From the NCBI GenBank assembly GCA_963750965.1, contig CAVVSK010000011.1:325530-389529 (forward strand): a DNA stretch of 64,000 bases, in the 5' to 3' direction. Positions 1 to 8,772 of the stretch are shown piece after piece. A program made the translations under genes and the position numbers. Position 1 is the stretch's first letter, and each line of letters begins with the position of its first letter. The notes under the pieces are model-generated. The model saw only the letters and a list, made by a program, of their open reading frames with translations. It ran no database searches and was not told the DNA's origin. The stretch is from CANKHA01 sp963750965 (lineage in GTDB: Bacteria > Pseudomonadota > Alphaproteobacteria > Rhizobiales > Xanthobacteraceae).

Positions 1-429
1 ACCCATGCGCTCAGACGATACGCCTTGCGACAGGAGAGTGTAGTCGGCCGGGTGATAAACCGTGTTGGCCAATCCAGCGACGCCGAACATGGCGACGAAG
101 ATCCAGAATGAATCCACTATGGCCGCGACCGCGATTGCGGCAGCACCGAGCGCCAAACCGGCAACGAGCAACGGCTTTGCACCAATGCGATCAACGAGGA
201 ATCCCGCCGGCGTCTGCAACAGTGCCGTGACAACGTTGAAGGCAACGAAGGCGAAGCCGAGCTCGGTATAACTCACGCCATAGTCCGCCCGGATGAAGAC
301 GAACAGAGGCGCCAACAGAATGATGTAGTAGTGGCTGACGAAATGCGCGGCACTGACGAGCGCTATCTGCCAGCTTTCCCGGCGGCGGTCGCCTGTGGGC
401 GAAAGGGTAGCCGCGGAAGTGGTGGTCAA
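1..429 (-). CDS. MFS transporter, N-terminal part (runs off window)
   Basis: The minus strand is open from the window edge to a TTG at 429, preceded by AGGA about 7 bases away. The reading gives a short basic, polar head (about 20 residues) and then four hydrophobic stretches typical of the first transmembrane helices of a major facilitator transporter. The loop after the second helix reads GFLVDRIGAK, matching the GxLaDRxGrr/k signature between helices 2 and 3 of the superfamily. No ATG start lies nearby upstream in frame, so TTG is the best visible start but is not certain. The substrate cannot be told from this part. It is divergent from the small gene at 647. Confidence 0.7.
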   Translation of the reverse strand, partial: MTTTSAATLSPTGDRRRESWQIALVSAAHFVSHYYIILLAPLFVFIRADYGVSYTELGFAFVAFNVVTALLQTPAGFLVDRIGAKPLLVAGLALGAAAIAVAAIVDSFWIFVAMFGVAGLANTVYHPADYTLLSQGVSSERMG

Positions 430-646
430 ATCAGGGTCCTGTGGCTCGGCGGGATTGGGACGATATGGGCAATCTCTTATCGCCCACCAACCCCAAAAAT
501 CAAAAATGGGACGCTGCTGGCCCCCCTGCTTGGCATTAAACGCCGAATATCGCGGGATTCTACCGCAGATTGTACCTTTGAAATATACACGGGAACAACC
601 CCCGCCGCCGAGCGTTTTCCGGCTCGGAACCAGTGGAGTGGCGTAA

Positions 647-748
647 ATGTGGATCTCCCTTTTCGGCATCACTACTGCGGCGGCGATCGGTCTTAGCGTC
701 GCGGCGATCATGCTGCAGGAGGTGAGCGGACGAAAATCGCTCCCCTAG
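647..748 (+). CDS. possible 33-residue membrane peptide
   Basis: An ATG at 647 follows GGAG with 8 bases of spacing and opens 33 codons ending TAG. The product starts MWISLFGITTAAAIGLSVAA, one predicted membrane helix, followed by a short polar tail (QEVSGRKSLP). A strong hairpin terminator begins 22 bases after the stop, as expected for a self-contained small transcript. I do not recognise the family. A ribosome site plus a terminator supports a real gene, but chance cannot be excluded at this length. Confidence 0.42.
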   Translation: MWISLFGITTAAAIGLSVAAIMLQEVSGRKSLP

Positions 749-769
749 GCTTTAGGCAAGGCAAGCGTG

Positions 770-798
770 AAAGGGGCGGTCGTCAGGCCGCCCCTTTT
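770..798 (+). terminator. rho-independent terminator
   Basis: Ten-base perfect stem AAAGGGGCGG / CCGCCCCTTT with an 8-base loop, ending in TTTT. It follows the small ORF ending at 748 and precedes the MFS gene at 851. Confidence 0.7.
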
Positions 799-850
799 GT
801 TATCCGGATCATCCCTTGTTCAGCCCTGCAATCGGACCTATTGGCAGGGG

Positions 851-2119
851 ATGACTCCCCTGATGCTGTCGCGGCGCTTCGCGCCCCTATTCTGGTGCCA
901 ATTCTTCTCGGCTTTCAGCGACAATTTTCTCAAGACGGCGTTGGTCTTTCTGATCCTGTTCCAAATCGGCGGGCCGGATGCCGAGGCGCTGATCACGCTG
1001 GCCGGCGGTATCTTCATCGCGCCGTTCTTTTTCCTCTCTGCCCTCGGCGGACAGATAGCCGACCGCTTCGACAAGGCGATGGTGGCGCGGCGGCTGAAAT
1101 TCATTGAGATCGGCATCGCCTTTGTGGCGGTCGCCGGATTCAGCTTGCACTCGGTGCCGGTGCTGTTCGTGGCGCTGTTACTGTTCGGGGTGATCGCCGC
1201 ACTGTTCGGCCCGATGAAATACGGCATCCTGCCGGATCATCTGGCGCGTGCGGAATTGCCTGCCGCCAACGCGCTTGTTGAAGGTGCCACCTTCTTGGCC
1301 ATCCTGCTCGGCACTATCTTCGGCGGCCTGGCGACCAAAGGCGGCGGCGATCCGGCGTATTTGTCGCTCCTGATGATCGGCTTCGCCTTACTGTGCTGGG
1401 GCTCCAGCCTGTTCATCCCGCCGACCGGCGAAGCCGCCCCTGGCCTGCGGATTTCCTGGAATATCGCTGCTTCAACCGCCGCACTGGTCAGGCACTTATG
1501 GACCGATCCCCGGCTGTGGTGGGGCGCGCTGGTCTCGAGCTGGTTCTGGCTTTCCGGCATCATCGTGCTCTCGCTGTTGCCTCCCCTCGTGGGCAGGGTG
1601 TTGGGAGGCAACGAGGAGGTAGCGACCGCGTTTTTGGCGGTATTTTCCGTTGCCGTGGCGATCGGCTCCGGACTCGCGGCCCTGATCGCACGCGGGCGTA
1701 TCCTGCTTTGGCCGACGCCAGTCGGGGCCGTTATCCTCGGCCTCTGCGCGCTTGATCTCGGATGGGCGAATTATGCGATCGAGCCAGGCGCGACGATGGC
1801 GGGCATCGATGCAGTGCTGGGCTCGCTACGTGGTGCGCGCAGCCTGATCGACCTCTCTGGAATTGCTATTGGTGGCGGGCTTTTTATCGTGCCGGCCTTT
1901 GCCGCCGTGCAGGCCTGGGCAGGCGTGGACCGCCGCGCGCGCGTCGTCGCGGCCGTGAATGTGCTCAACGCAGCTTTCATGGTGGGCGGGTCGCTTGCGG
2001 TTTCGTTGCTGCAGAAGGCGGGCGCGGGAACGCCCGCCTTGTTCATGGCGCTCGGAGCCTCCAATCTTCTGGTCGCGGGCCTTGTCGCGCGCACCACGCC
2101 TGCGCACGACAACGGCTGA
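851..2119 (+). CDS. MFS transporter, LplT-like
   Basis: A 422-residue protein with about 12 hydrophobic segments. Near the N terminus it has QFFSAFSDNFLKTALVFLIL, the first-helix signature of LplT and of the transporter half of fused Aas proteins, which flip lysophospholipids across the inner membrane for re-acylation. The helix 2-3 loop reads GGQIADRFDKA, the MFS motif. The frame is open further upstream (to 767), but that part would be read through the terminator stem at 770-798, so I take ATG 851; AGGGG directly abuts it, and ATG 860 is an alternative. No acyltransferase domain is fused or adjacent, so the lipid role is inferred from family resemblance only. Confidence 0.75.
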   Translation: MTPLMLSRRFAPLFWCQFFSAFSDNFLKTALVFLILFQIGGPDAEALITLAGGIFIAPFFFLSALGGQIADRFDKAMVARRLKFIEIGIAFVAVAGFSLHSVPVLFVALLLFGVIAALFGPMKYGILPDHLARAELPAANALVEGATFLAILLGTIFGGLATKGGGDPAYLSLLMIGFALLCWGSSLFIPPTGEAAPGLRISWNIAASTAALVRHLWTDPRLWWGALVSSWFWLSGIIVLSLLPPLVGRVLGGNEEVATAFLAVFSVAVAIGSGLAALIARGRILLWPTPVGAVILGLCALDLGWANYAIEPGATMAGIDAVLGSLRGARSLIDLSGIAIGGGLFIVPAFAAVQAWAGVDRRARVVAAVNVLNAAFMVGGSLAVSLLQKAGAGTPALFMALGASNLLVAGLVARTTPAHDNG

Positions 2120-2442
2120 CTGCGATCAGCCTTTCTCAGCTCTTAATTTCATCGCGAAATTTTTCGAGCCGCGCGTAAGCCGCACGCAGTGAATGCATGT
2201 GCATAGTTTCTGCTGTGTCGCCGAGGTCTTTCGACTTGCGCGCATCAGTTCTCAATTTTCGTAAAGGTTATTCCAATCTTACAGCGAGCGCATAAACGCA
2301 CCGTACATAATAGCGATTCAGCTTCTTTTCAGCATAGGGAAAGAAGCGTCGGTCTGCGTCATGCATCAATACTTTCCGACAACCTATGTCGATTACCAAT
2401 GTCAGCAACGAAAAGTGAGCTGCGTCAAACAGGAAACGTGCC
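2120..2442. other. gene-free stretch upstream of the Tad operon
   Basis: No convincing reading frame on either strand. The region is more AT-rich than its surroundings and presumably holds the promoter of cpaB and the operon. I could not identify a clear sigma-70 or full CtrA (TTAA-N7-TTAA) site. Confidence 0.4.
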
Positions 2443-3294
2443 GTGCGTGCCAGTACACTCGTAATGATCGGCTTCGCCGTTCTGTTCGGCTTGCTTGCGG
2501 TCTTCATCGCGCGAGCGTGGCTGAACAGTCAGGAAGAAATGCGCATGCGTAATATGCAGGCTCAAAAGAAGCCGCTGACTACGAAGACCATCGTCGTCGC
2601 GGCGAAACCTTTGCGCTACGGGATGGAACTCACCGCGGATTCGTTACGCGAAATTCCGTGGTCGCAGGACGCAGTGCCGAAAGGCGCCTTCAACAGCATC
2701 TCGGAGATTCTGGTGGGCGGAAAGCGCGTCGTGCTGACACCGGTCGAAGCAAACGAACCGGTGCTTGCACTGAAAATCACCGGCGCCGGCCAGCGCGCGA
2801 CGCTATCGTCGCTGGTCCAAGACGGGATGAAGGCCGTCACCATCCGCGTCAATGACGTCGAGGGCGTCGGCGGCTTTGTCTTGCCCGGCGACCGCGTCGA
2901 TGTGGTGCTCACGCGCCAGACCGACAAGGACAAGGCGAGCACCGAGATCGTCCTGCAAAACGCACGGGTGCTTGCGGTCGATCAGTCTGCGGACATCAGT
3001 GCCGACAAGCCCGCAGTGGCCAAGGCCGTGACGCTCGAGGTCTCGACCGATCAGGCGCAACGGGTCTGGCTCGCCTCCTCGGTGGGCAGTCTTTCGCTCT
3101 TGTTGCGGAAGGCTGGGGAAACCAACGCCGAAAGTACCAAACGCATCACTCTTTCTGACTTCGACGGCAAAGCCGCCGCGACCGACACCAAGCGCGTCGT
3201 CGTCACTCGCGGAGTAGCGAAACAGGAATATAGCGTGCCGCTTGAAGGAACGGAGCAGAAGGGGGGGTTATTGAGCGGAGCATTCACGAATTAG
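2443..3294 (+). CDS. cpaB: Flp pilus assembly protein CpaB
   Basis: A 283-residue protein starting at GTG 2443 with AGGAA 7 bases upstream. An N-terminal membrane anchor (about residues 5-26) is followed by an SAF-type domain (about 48-110; VVAAKPLRYGMELTADSLRE) and the RcpC/CpaB region, with the characteristic GFVLPGDRVDVVLT near residue 145. CpaB/RcpC is a periplasmic inner-membrane-anchored component of the Tad (tight adherence) secretion machine that works with the outer-membrane secretin. It is the first gene of the run cpaB-cpaC-lipoprotein-cpaE-cpaF-tadB-tadC. The length is normal for the family. Confidence 0.87.
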   Translation: MRASTLVMIGFAVLFGLLAVFIARAWLNSQEEMRMRNMQAQKKPLTTKTIVVAAKPLRYGMELTADSLREIPWSQDAVPKGAFNSISEILVGGKRVVLTPVEANEPVLALKITGAGQRATLSSLVQDGMKAVTIRVNDVEGVGGFVLPGDRVDVVLTRQTDKDKASTEIVLQNARVLAVDQSADISADKPAVAKAVTLEVSTDQAQRVWLASSVGSLSLLLRKAGETNAESTKRITLSDFDGKAAATDTKRVVVTRGVAKQEYSVPLEGTEQKGGLLSGAFTN

Positions 3295-3372
3295 GGGAAC
3301 GTTTAAACAAGGGACGGGGGAGAGTAACGTGAATAACAAACAGAGAGATGCCGGGAGCGTAATGCGCCGGCT

Positions 3373-4794
3373 TTGCACTTGCGACAGCGCTTGCTCATCG
3401 GCACTCTGCTGCCGGTGGCCGAGGCGCAAGCACAGAAGCTAGTGCAGATTTCAGGGCCGAACCGCACCGCGACGGTGAACGTCTCGATCGGCAAGTCCGC
3501 CGACGTCCGCACCGACATAAGCTTCACCGATGTGACGGTGGGCGACCCAGAAATCGCAGACGTGAACGTGCTGACTGACAAGTCGTTATCGATCCTTGGG
3601 CGCAAGAGCGGTACCACCCGCATCACTGCCTATGGCGAGGGCAAGAAGCTGGCAGGCATGTTCGACGTCGAGGTGACTTACGACACCTCAATGCTGTCGT
3701 CGGAAATCACCCGCCGCTTCTCCCATGCCGGCATTCGCGTCGGCACCGCAAATGGCAAGATCCTGCTCACTGGAAATGCTCCGGATGCCGTCACCCTCGA
3801 CCAAGCTCTGAGTGTGGCCAAGCAGTTCGGCCCGGACGTGATCAATTCGGTGAGTGTCGATGCACCCCAGCAGGTAATGCTGGAAGTGCGTTTCATCGAG
3901 GCCTCTCGCCAGGCGAGCCGCGAACTGGGCGTGCAGTGGAACGTGTTCGGTTCATCCGGCGCGGCTGTGATCGGATCGCGGCAGCCGGCTAACTTTCTGC
4001 CCCGCGCTGCCGGGGTGGCTGCCGGCGTCCTCTCCGGTGCACCGCCTTTCGGCGTTGCCATGGCGCGCGTGATCGCGGGCGGCATCACCACCGACGCCTT
4101 TATCAATGCCCTGGAGGAACAGGGCCTCGCGCGCAGCTTGGCGGAACCGAACCTGACCGCGCTTTCGGGTGATACCGCGAGCTTCCTGGCCGGCGGCGAA
4201 TACCCCATCCCGGTGGCCGGCTCGCTTGGATCAGTCACTGTCGAATTCAAGCGTTATGGCGTTGGGCTCGCCTTCACTCCGACGGTGCTGAAGGGAGGCC
4301 TGATCAATCTGAAGATCGTGCCCGAGGTCAGCCAGTTCGATCCGAACCATTCGGTCAATCTCGGTAACGGGCTTTCCGTTCCCGCACTGATCGTCCGCCG
4401 CGCCGATACCACGGTGGAACTGCGCGATGGCCAGAGCTTCGTAATCGGCGGACTGTTGCAGAACAACAGCACAACGGCACAAGAGCAGCTTCCCTGGGTC
4501 GGCGACGTGCCGATCCTTGGCGCGCTGTTCTCCAGCAAGTCCTATCAGAAGAGCGAGACCGACCTGGCGATCATCGTGACGCCGCGCCTTGTGCGCCCGG
4601 CACGGCCCGGCGACGTCGTCAAGACCCCGCTCGACAAAACGCTTCCCGCCAATGACATCGACTTCTTCTTGATGGGCAAATCGGAAATCCGCCGCGAAGC
4701 TTCCCGGCTGGCCTCCGGCGCGACCCATCCGATGATTGGCCACGTTCTCGAGTTGCCGAAAACAGGAGGCACCATTGTCACGGTCAGGAACTAA
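3373..4794 (+). CDS. cpaC: Tad pilus secretin CpaC (disturbed 5' end)
   Basis: The secretin of the Flp/Tad pilus, forming the outer-membrane pore. The body shows the N-terminal pilus-assembly domain (ISFTDVTVGDPEIADVNVLT), a BON-like region, and the secretin core ending with VELRDGQSFVIGGLLQ and PWVGDVPILGALFSS, all diagnostic. TTG 3373 gives a usable short signal peptide (LLIGTLLPVAEAQA) but has no well-placed ribosome site. GTG 3329 has GGGAG 6 bases upstream but is in another frame. Removing one C at about 3367-3368 and one at 3396 joins that start to a perfect signal peptide (MRGFALATALAIGTLLPVAE). The real gene therefore probably starts at 3329 with two +1 errors or mutations. It ends 20 bases inside the next gene. 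Confidence 0.82.
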   Translation: MHLRQRLLIGTLLPVAEAQAQKLVQISGPNRTATVNVSIGKSADVRTDISFTDVTVGDPEIADVNVLTDKSLSILGRKSGTTRITAYGEGKKLAGMFDVEVTYDTSMLSSEITRRFSHAGIRVGTANGKILLTGNAPDAVTLDQALSVAKQFGPDVINSVSVDAPQQVMLEVRFIEASRQASRELGVQWNVFGSSGAAVIGSRQPANFLPRAAGVAAGVLSGAPPFGVAMARVIAGGITTDAFINALEEQGLARSLAEPNLTALSGDTASFLAGGEYPIPVAGSLGSVTVEFKRYGVGLAFTPTVLKGGLINLKIVPEVSQFDPNHSVNLGNGLSVPALIVRRADTTVELRDGQSFVIGGLLQNNSTTAQEQLPWVGDVPILGALFSSKSYQKSETDLAIIVTPRLVRPARPGDVVKTPLDKTLPANDIDFFLMGKSEIRREASRLASGATHPMIGHVLELPKTGGTIVTVRN

Positions 4795-5092
4795 GCTCGC
4801 AACCTGCGCGCTCCTTGCAGCAACCGCACTGGCCGGCTGTTCGGACCTCTATTTCGACCGGCGGGAATCGATCTCGCTCTCGGCTGGCGACGATCTCTAC
4901 GCCGACCAGGTCACCCACATGGTGGACCCATGGCCGGCACAGAGCGCCAACCGAAACATCAGCTTTAACGGCCAGAAAATGCAGTCGGCGGTCGACCGCT
5001 ACCGCAACAACAAGGTGATCGTACCGGTGAATCCCACCACGAGCTCTGCCGGCTATCAGGAAGCCGCTCCGGCCGCTGCAGCGAAACCATGA
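4775..5092 (+). CDS. small lipoprotein of the Tad operon (CpaD position)
   Basis: A 105-residue product from TTG 4775, preceded by AGGAGG with 5 bases of spacing; an upstream ATG at 4736 lies inside cpaC and has no such site. The N terminus is a lipoprotein signal ending LAGC (Cys about residue 21), so the mature protein should be a lipid-anchored periplasmic or outer-membrane protein. It overlaps the end of cpaC by 20 bases and sits where cpaD lies in related operons, between cpaC and cpaE. It is much shorter than CpaD (usually about 200 residues), and I see no other CpaD feature except the lipobox and the motif SFNGQKMQSAVDRYRNN. It could be a reduced CpaD or a separate secretin pilotin-like lipoprotein. 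Confidence 0.62.
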   Translation: MSRSGTKLATCALLAATALAGCSDLYFDRRESISLSAGDDLYADQVTHMVDPWPAQSANRNISFNGQKMQSAVDRYRNNKVIVPVNPTTSSAGYQEAAPAAAAKP

Positions 5093-5120
5093 CCTGCAAG
5101 CAAGAACACTGGTTTGTGAC

Positions 5121-6347
5121 ATGCTGATGAGTGGATCCAACAATACCGCGAGCAAAACGCAGGTGGTCATTCTCACCGCGGACGCCAGCTTTGAGGAGTT
5201 GGCGCGCGCCACCTTCAACGCCAGCGCCCAGATCGATTTGCGTGTCGTGAGGGGAACGCTGCCGGACGTCGCGGAAAGTTTCGATGTCGCCGGCGCTACC
5301 GTGGTGGTGATTGACCTCGACACTTCGCGCGAAAAGGAAATGCAGGCCCTGCAAGCCTTCATGCCCGTGATCGGCACCTGGCCGCCGGTCGTGGTCGTAA
5401 CCCAATCCTTTGACGCTGAAGTCGCGCGCACATTAATGCAAATGCGGGTAGCGGATTTCCTGGTTAAGCCGGTACAGCCGGTCGAACTGGTGCGCGCCTG
5501 CGCGCGGGTGGCTAAAGCCCCTGCCGTTAAGGAGACCAAGGAAGCGCGGATCTATACCTTCCTGCCGGCCGTCGGCGGTGCGGGTGTGACCACGCTTGCG
5601 ATCCAAACCGCCATGCTCCTGCTCAATAGCGGCACTCGCGGCCAGGCCTCAACCTGCCTGGCCGATCTCAATTTCCAGAACGGCGCCTGCGCCGACTATC
5701 TCGACTTGGAGCCCCGGCTGAATCTCAGCGAGATCGAGCCGCGGCCGGAACGACTCGATCGCCAACTGCTGGAAGTGATGCTGTCGCATCATCCTTCCGG
5801 GCTCGCCGTCATCGCGGCCCCGAATCGTCCGGCCGAGATGCGCTCCTTCGACCCGGAGATGGTGACCCGGCTGCTCGATATGGTCTCCACCCACTTTGAT
5901 TACGTCGTCATCGACATGCCGCGCACCTGGTTCTCCTGGACAGATAGCGTGCTGCTCGGCTCCAATAATCTCTTCATCGTTAGCGAGGCGACGGTGCCAA
6001 GCCTGCGCCACGCCAAACAGCTTGTTGCGGCCATCGACGAACGGCTGGGCGAAGGACCGCAACCGAAGGTCATCGTCAATCGCTTCGAGCAGCGAATGTT
6101 CTCATCCGGTGTACGCCTCTCGGACATCGAGCAGGCCCTGGGCGATTCTTACCTGTCGTGCATTCCCAACCACTACGAACTCGTCCGCGAAGCGATCGAC
6201 CGCGGTGTTCCCCTTGAGAGCGTCAAGCCCGGCAACAAGATCACGCTCCAGCTCAAGAAGCTGATCGAGCCGCCGGCGGCTGCCAATCCGGCATCCTCAC
6301 TGGTCGCCCCACTAACCAACAAACTCAAGCTCTCGCTTGCACGGTGA
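5121..6347 (+). CDS. cpaE: pilus assembly ATPase-like protein CpaE
   Basis: A 408-residue protein with two parts: a receiver-like N-terminal domain (about 13-130; VVVIDLD and FLVKPV at the expected receiver positions) and a ParA/MinD-type domain (about 140-385). The nucleotide-binding loop reads GGAGVTT, lacking the usual Walker A lysine, and the later switch region reads VVIDMPRTW. CpaE/TadZ places the Tad machine at its site in the cell and is typical of alphaproteobacterial operons. It lies between the lipoprotein gene and cpaF with short spacers (28 and 26 bases), so co-transcription is likely. Confidence 0.85.
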   Translation: MLMSGSNNTASKTQVVILTADASFEELARATFNASAQIDLRVVRGTLPDVAESFDVAGATVVVIDLDTSREKEMQALQAFMPVIGTWPPVVVVTQSFDAEVARTLMQMRVADFLVKPVQPVELVRACARVAKAPAVKETKEARIYTFLPAVGGAGVTTLAIQTAMLLLNSGTRGQASTCLADLNFQNGACADYLDLEPRLNLSEIEPRPERLDRQLLEVMLSHHPSGLAVIAAPNRPAEMRSFDPEMVTRLLDMVSTHFDYVVIDMPRTWFSWTDSVLLGSNNLFIVSEATVPSLRHAKQLVAAIDERLGEGPQPKVIVNRFEQRMFSSGVRLSDIEQALGDSYLSCIPNHYELVREAIDRGVPLESVKPGNKITLQLKKLIEPPAAANPASSLVAPLTNKLKLSLAR

Positions 6348-6373
6348 GACGCGGATAGGCAATCGGCGAAAGC

Positions 6374-7798
6374 ATGACAATGATTGGTCGTTTTACAGCT
6401 CGTCGCGCTCCCACGCCGGAGCCGGTGGTCGAGGAACCGGTCGCTGCGCTGGAAGGTGTTTCCTGGACGGCTTTCCCCGAGCCGGCTCCGGAGCCCGTTC
6501 CGGTCGCCCCCACCAATCCGCTGCTTAGTGACAAGCTGCTCGACGCCAAGGTGCGCCTGCACCGCAAACTGATCGAAGAGGTGAATCTCTCCGCGCTGGA
6601 GAAGCTTTCGGAAGACGAGATTCGCCAGCACATCCAGCAGCTCGTCACCCGATATATTATCGTCGAGCGGCTGGCGCTTAATACCGAGGAGCTCAACGAT
6701 TTCGTTTCCGAGATCCTGGACGAAATGACCGGGCTCGGTCCACTCGAACCGCTGCTGAAGGATCCGAGTATCGCCGATATCCTGATCAACGGCCATGAAT
6801 GCGTTTACGTCGAGCGTAGCGGTGTGCTGGAGCCTTGCCCCGTGCGCTTCAAGGACGAGGCGCATCTACTGCGCATCATCAACAAGATCGTTGCCGCGGT
6901 AGGCCGCCGCGTGGACGAATCACACCCGATGTGCGACGCGCGCCTGCTCGACGGCTCGCGCGTTAACGTAGCGGTGCGGCCTATCGGCGTCGACGGCCCA
7001 CTGGTCTCTATCCGAAAATTCTCCAAGAAGCCCTTCAACCTCAACAAGCTGATCGATGTCGGCGCGCTACGGCCGCAGATGGCCGAGGTGCTGGCGGCGG
7101 CGGTGAAAGCGCGTGTCACCACTATCATTTCCGGCGGCACTGGTTCCGGTAAGACGACTATGCTCAACGCGCTCTCGGCCTTCATCTCTGAGAAGGAGCG
7201 CCTGCTCACCATTGAAGACGCGGCCGAGCTGCAGCTGCAGCAACCGCATGTCGGCCGCATGGAAACTCGGCCGCCGAATATCGAAGGCAAAGGTGAAATC
7301 CGCCAGCGTGAGTTGGTGAAGAACGCGCTACGCATGCGTCCCGACCGCATCATTCTTGGCGAGTGCCGCGGCGAGGAAGCCTTCGACATGTTGCAGGCGA
7401 TGAACACCGGCCACGAAGGCTCAATGGCGACTATCCATGCCAATACGCCCCGCGATGCCGTCTCACGCCTGGAGCAAATGATCGGCATGGCTGGCCTGCC
7501 GATGACCATTGCCTCAATCCGCGGACAGATTGCTGGCGCCATCCAACTGATCGTGCAGCTGTCGCGTCAGTCCGATGGCAAGCGCAAGGTCACCAGCATC
7601 GCCGAAATCACCGGTCTGGAAGGCGACATCATCCAGATGCAGGAGATCTTTAAATATGTCCGCACTGGCACGGCGGCGGACGGGGCTGTCCAGGGCCATT
7701 TCGTCGCGACCGGCGTGCGACCGCGCTTCCTCGCCGAGCTGGTGAACCAAGGCATCAGGATCCCCGGCAGCTATTTCGACCCGGGACAGCCGCTGTGA
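6374..7798 (+). CDS. cpaF: Tad pilus assembly ATPase CpaF
   Basis: A 474-residue secretion ATPase of the TadA/VirB11-type family, which powers pilin assembly from the cytoplasmic face. Visible motifs are Walker A GGTGSGKTT (about residue 254), the Asp-box region LLTIEDAAELQL, Walker B RPDRIILGECRGEEAFDML (about 322) and the His-box TGHEGSMATIHAN. The N-terminal 50 residues are proline/alanine-rich linker, and the conserved domain starts near residue 60. The stop codon overlaps the GTG start of tadB (GTGA), indicating translational coupling. Full length for the family. Confidence 0.92.
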   Translation: MTMIGRFTARRAPTPEPVVEEPVAALEGVSWTAFPEPAPEPVPVAPTNPLLSDKLLDAKVRLHRKLIEEVNLSALEKLSEDEIRQHIQQLVTRYIIVERLALNTEELNDFVSEILDEMTGLGPLEPLLKDPSIADILINGHECVYVERSGVLEPCPVRFKDEAHLLRIINKIVAAVGRRVDESHPMCDARLLDGSRVNVAVRPIGVDGPLVSIRKFSKKPFNLNKLIDVGALRPQMAEVLAAAVKARVTTIISGGTGSGKTTMLNALSAFISEKERLLTIEDAAELQLQQPHVGRMETRPPNIEGKGEIRQRELVKNALRMRPDRIILGECRGEEAFDMLQAMNTGHEGSMATIHANTPRDAVSRLEQMIGMAGLPMTIASIRGQIAGAIQLIVQLSRQSDGKRKVTSIAEITGLEGDIIQMQEIFKYVRTGTAADGAVQGHFVATGVRPRFLAELVNQGIRIPGSYFDPGQPL

Positions 7799-8769
7799 CT
7801 TCGCTCTTCGATTTCAGCCCGATCTATCTGGTTTACCTGTTGGCAGCCGCTTCCGCGGTCTTCCTGTTCGAGGCGGTGTATTTTCTCTGCTTCTCCGGCT
7901 CGTCCTACCGCGACAATGTCAATCGCCGCCTGCGGCTGATGCACAACAAGGTCGACCGCGAAACCATCCTGATCCAGCTGCGGCGCGAGCGTGGCCTCAC
8001 CAGCGGTGGCGATTATCGCCTGTCGTTCGAATGGCTCAATCGCCTGGTGCTGCAATCCGGACTCTCGCTCGGCATCGGCAAGCTTGTGCTCTTCGCGGCG
8101 ATCGGTGCGTTGATGGCCTTTGGCGTCACGTTCATCGTTCGCGGCAACCTCCTGCAAGCCGTGATGGTCGGACTGTTCTGCACTACCGCCCTGCCCTATC
8201 TCGTGCTGCGCGTTTTGCGCGGGAAGCGGCAGAAGAAATTCGCGTCCCAGTTTCCCGACTCCATCGACATTATCGTCCGCAGCCTGCGCGCCGGCCATCC
8301 GGTGCCAATCGCAATCGCCATGGTGGCGCGCGAGCAGGCGGACCCGATCGGATCGGAATTTGGCATCGTCGCCGACGAGATCACTTATGGCAATGACCTG
8401 GAGACGGCGATGCGCAATCTCTATTACCGTGTCGGCCAGGACGACTTGCCGCTGTTCGTGACCGCAGTGGCGATTCAGTCCTCCACCGGCGGTAATCTCG
8501 GCGAAATCCTGGAAAACCTTTCAAAGGTTATCCGTGATCGCTTCAAGATGCGCCGCAAGATTCGCGCACTCGCGTCGGAAGGCCGCGCGTCTGCGCTGAT
8601 CCTTTCCTCGTTGCCGATCGGCATGTTCCTGATCGTCAACCTGGTCTCGCCAAAATTCTATGGCGAAGTGTGGAATCAGGACCTCACCAAGATCGCGCTG
8701 ACCCTTGCCGGCTGCTGGATGGGCATCGGGAATTTCATCATGTACCGCCTTGTCAACTTTAAGATCTGA
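7795..8769 (+). CDS. tadB: Tad pilus inner-membrane protein TadB
   Basis: A 324-residue integral membrane protein starting at the GTG that overlaps the cpaF stop. An N-terminal helix (about 10-27), a central pair of helices (about 95-140), a T2SS type F cytoplasmic domain (about 160-285; FPDSIDIIVRSLRAGHPV and STGGNLGEILENLSKVIRDR are hallmark sequences) and C-terminal helices match TadB/CpaG. It forms the membrane platform with TadC on which CpaF acts. Only 3 bases separate it from tadC. Confidence 0.88.
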   Translation: MTSLFDFSPIYLVYLLAAASAVFLFEAVYFLCFSGSSYRDNVNRRLRLMHNKVDRETILIQLRRERGLTSGGDYRLSFEWLNRLVLQSGLSLGIGKLVLFAAIGALMAFGVTFIVRGNLLQAVMVGLFCTTALPYLVLRVLRGKRQKKFASQFPDSIDIIVRSLRAGHPVPIAIAMVAREQADPIGSEFGIVADEITYGNDLETAMRNLYYRVGQDDLPLFVTAVAIQSSTGGNLGEILENLSKVIRDRFKMRRKIRALASEGRASALILSSLPIGMFLIVNLVSPKFYGEVWNQDLTKIALTLAGCWMGIGNFIMYRLVNFKI

Positions 8770-8772
8770 GCC

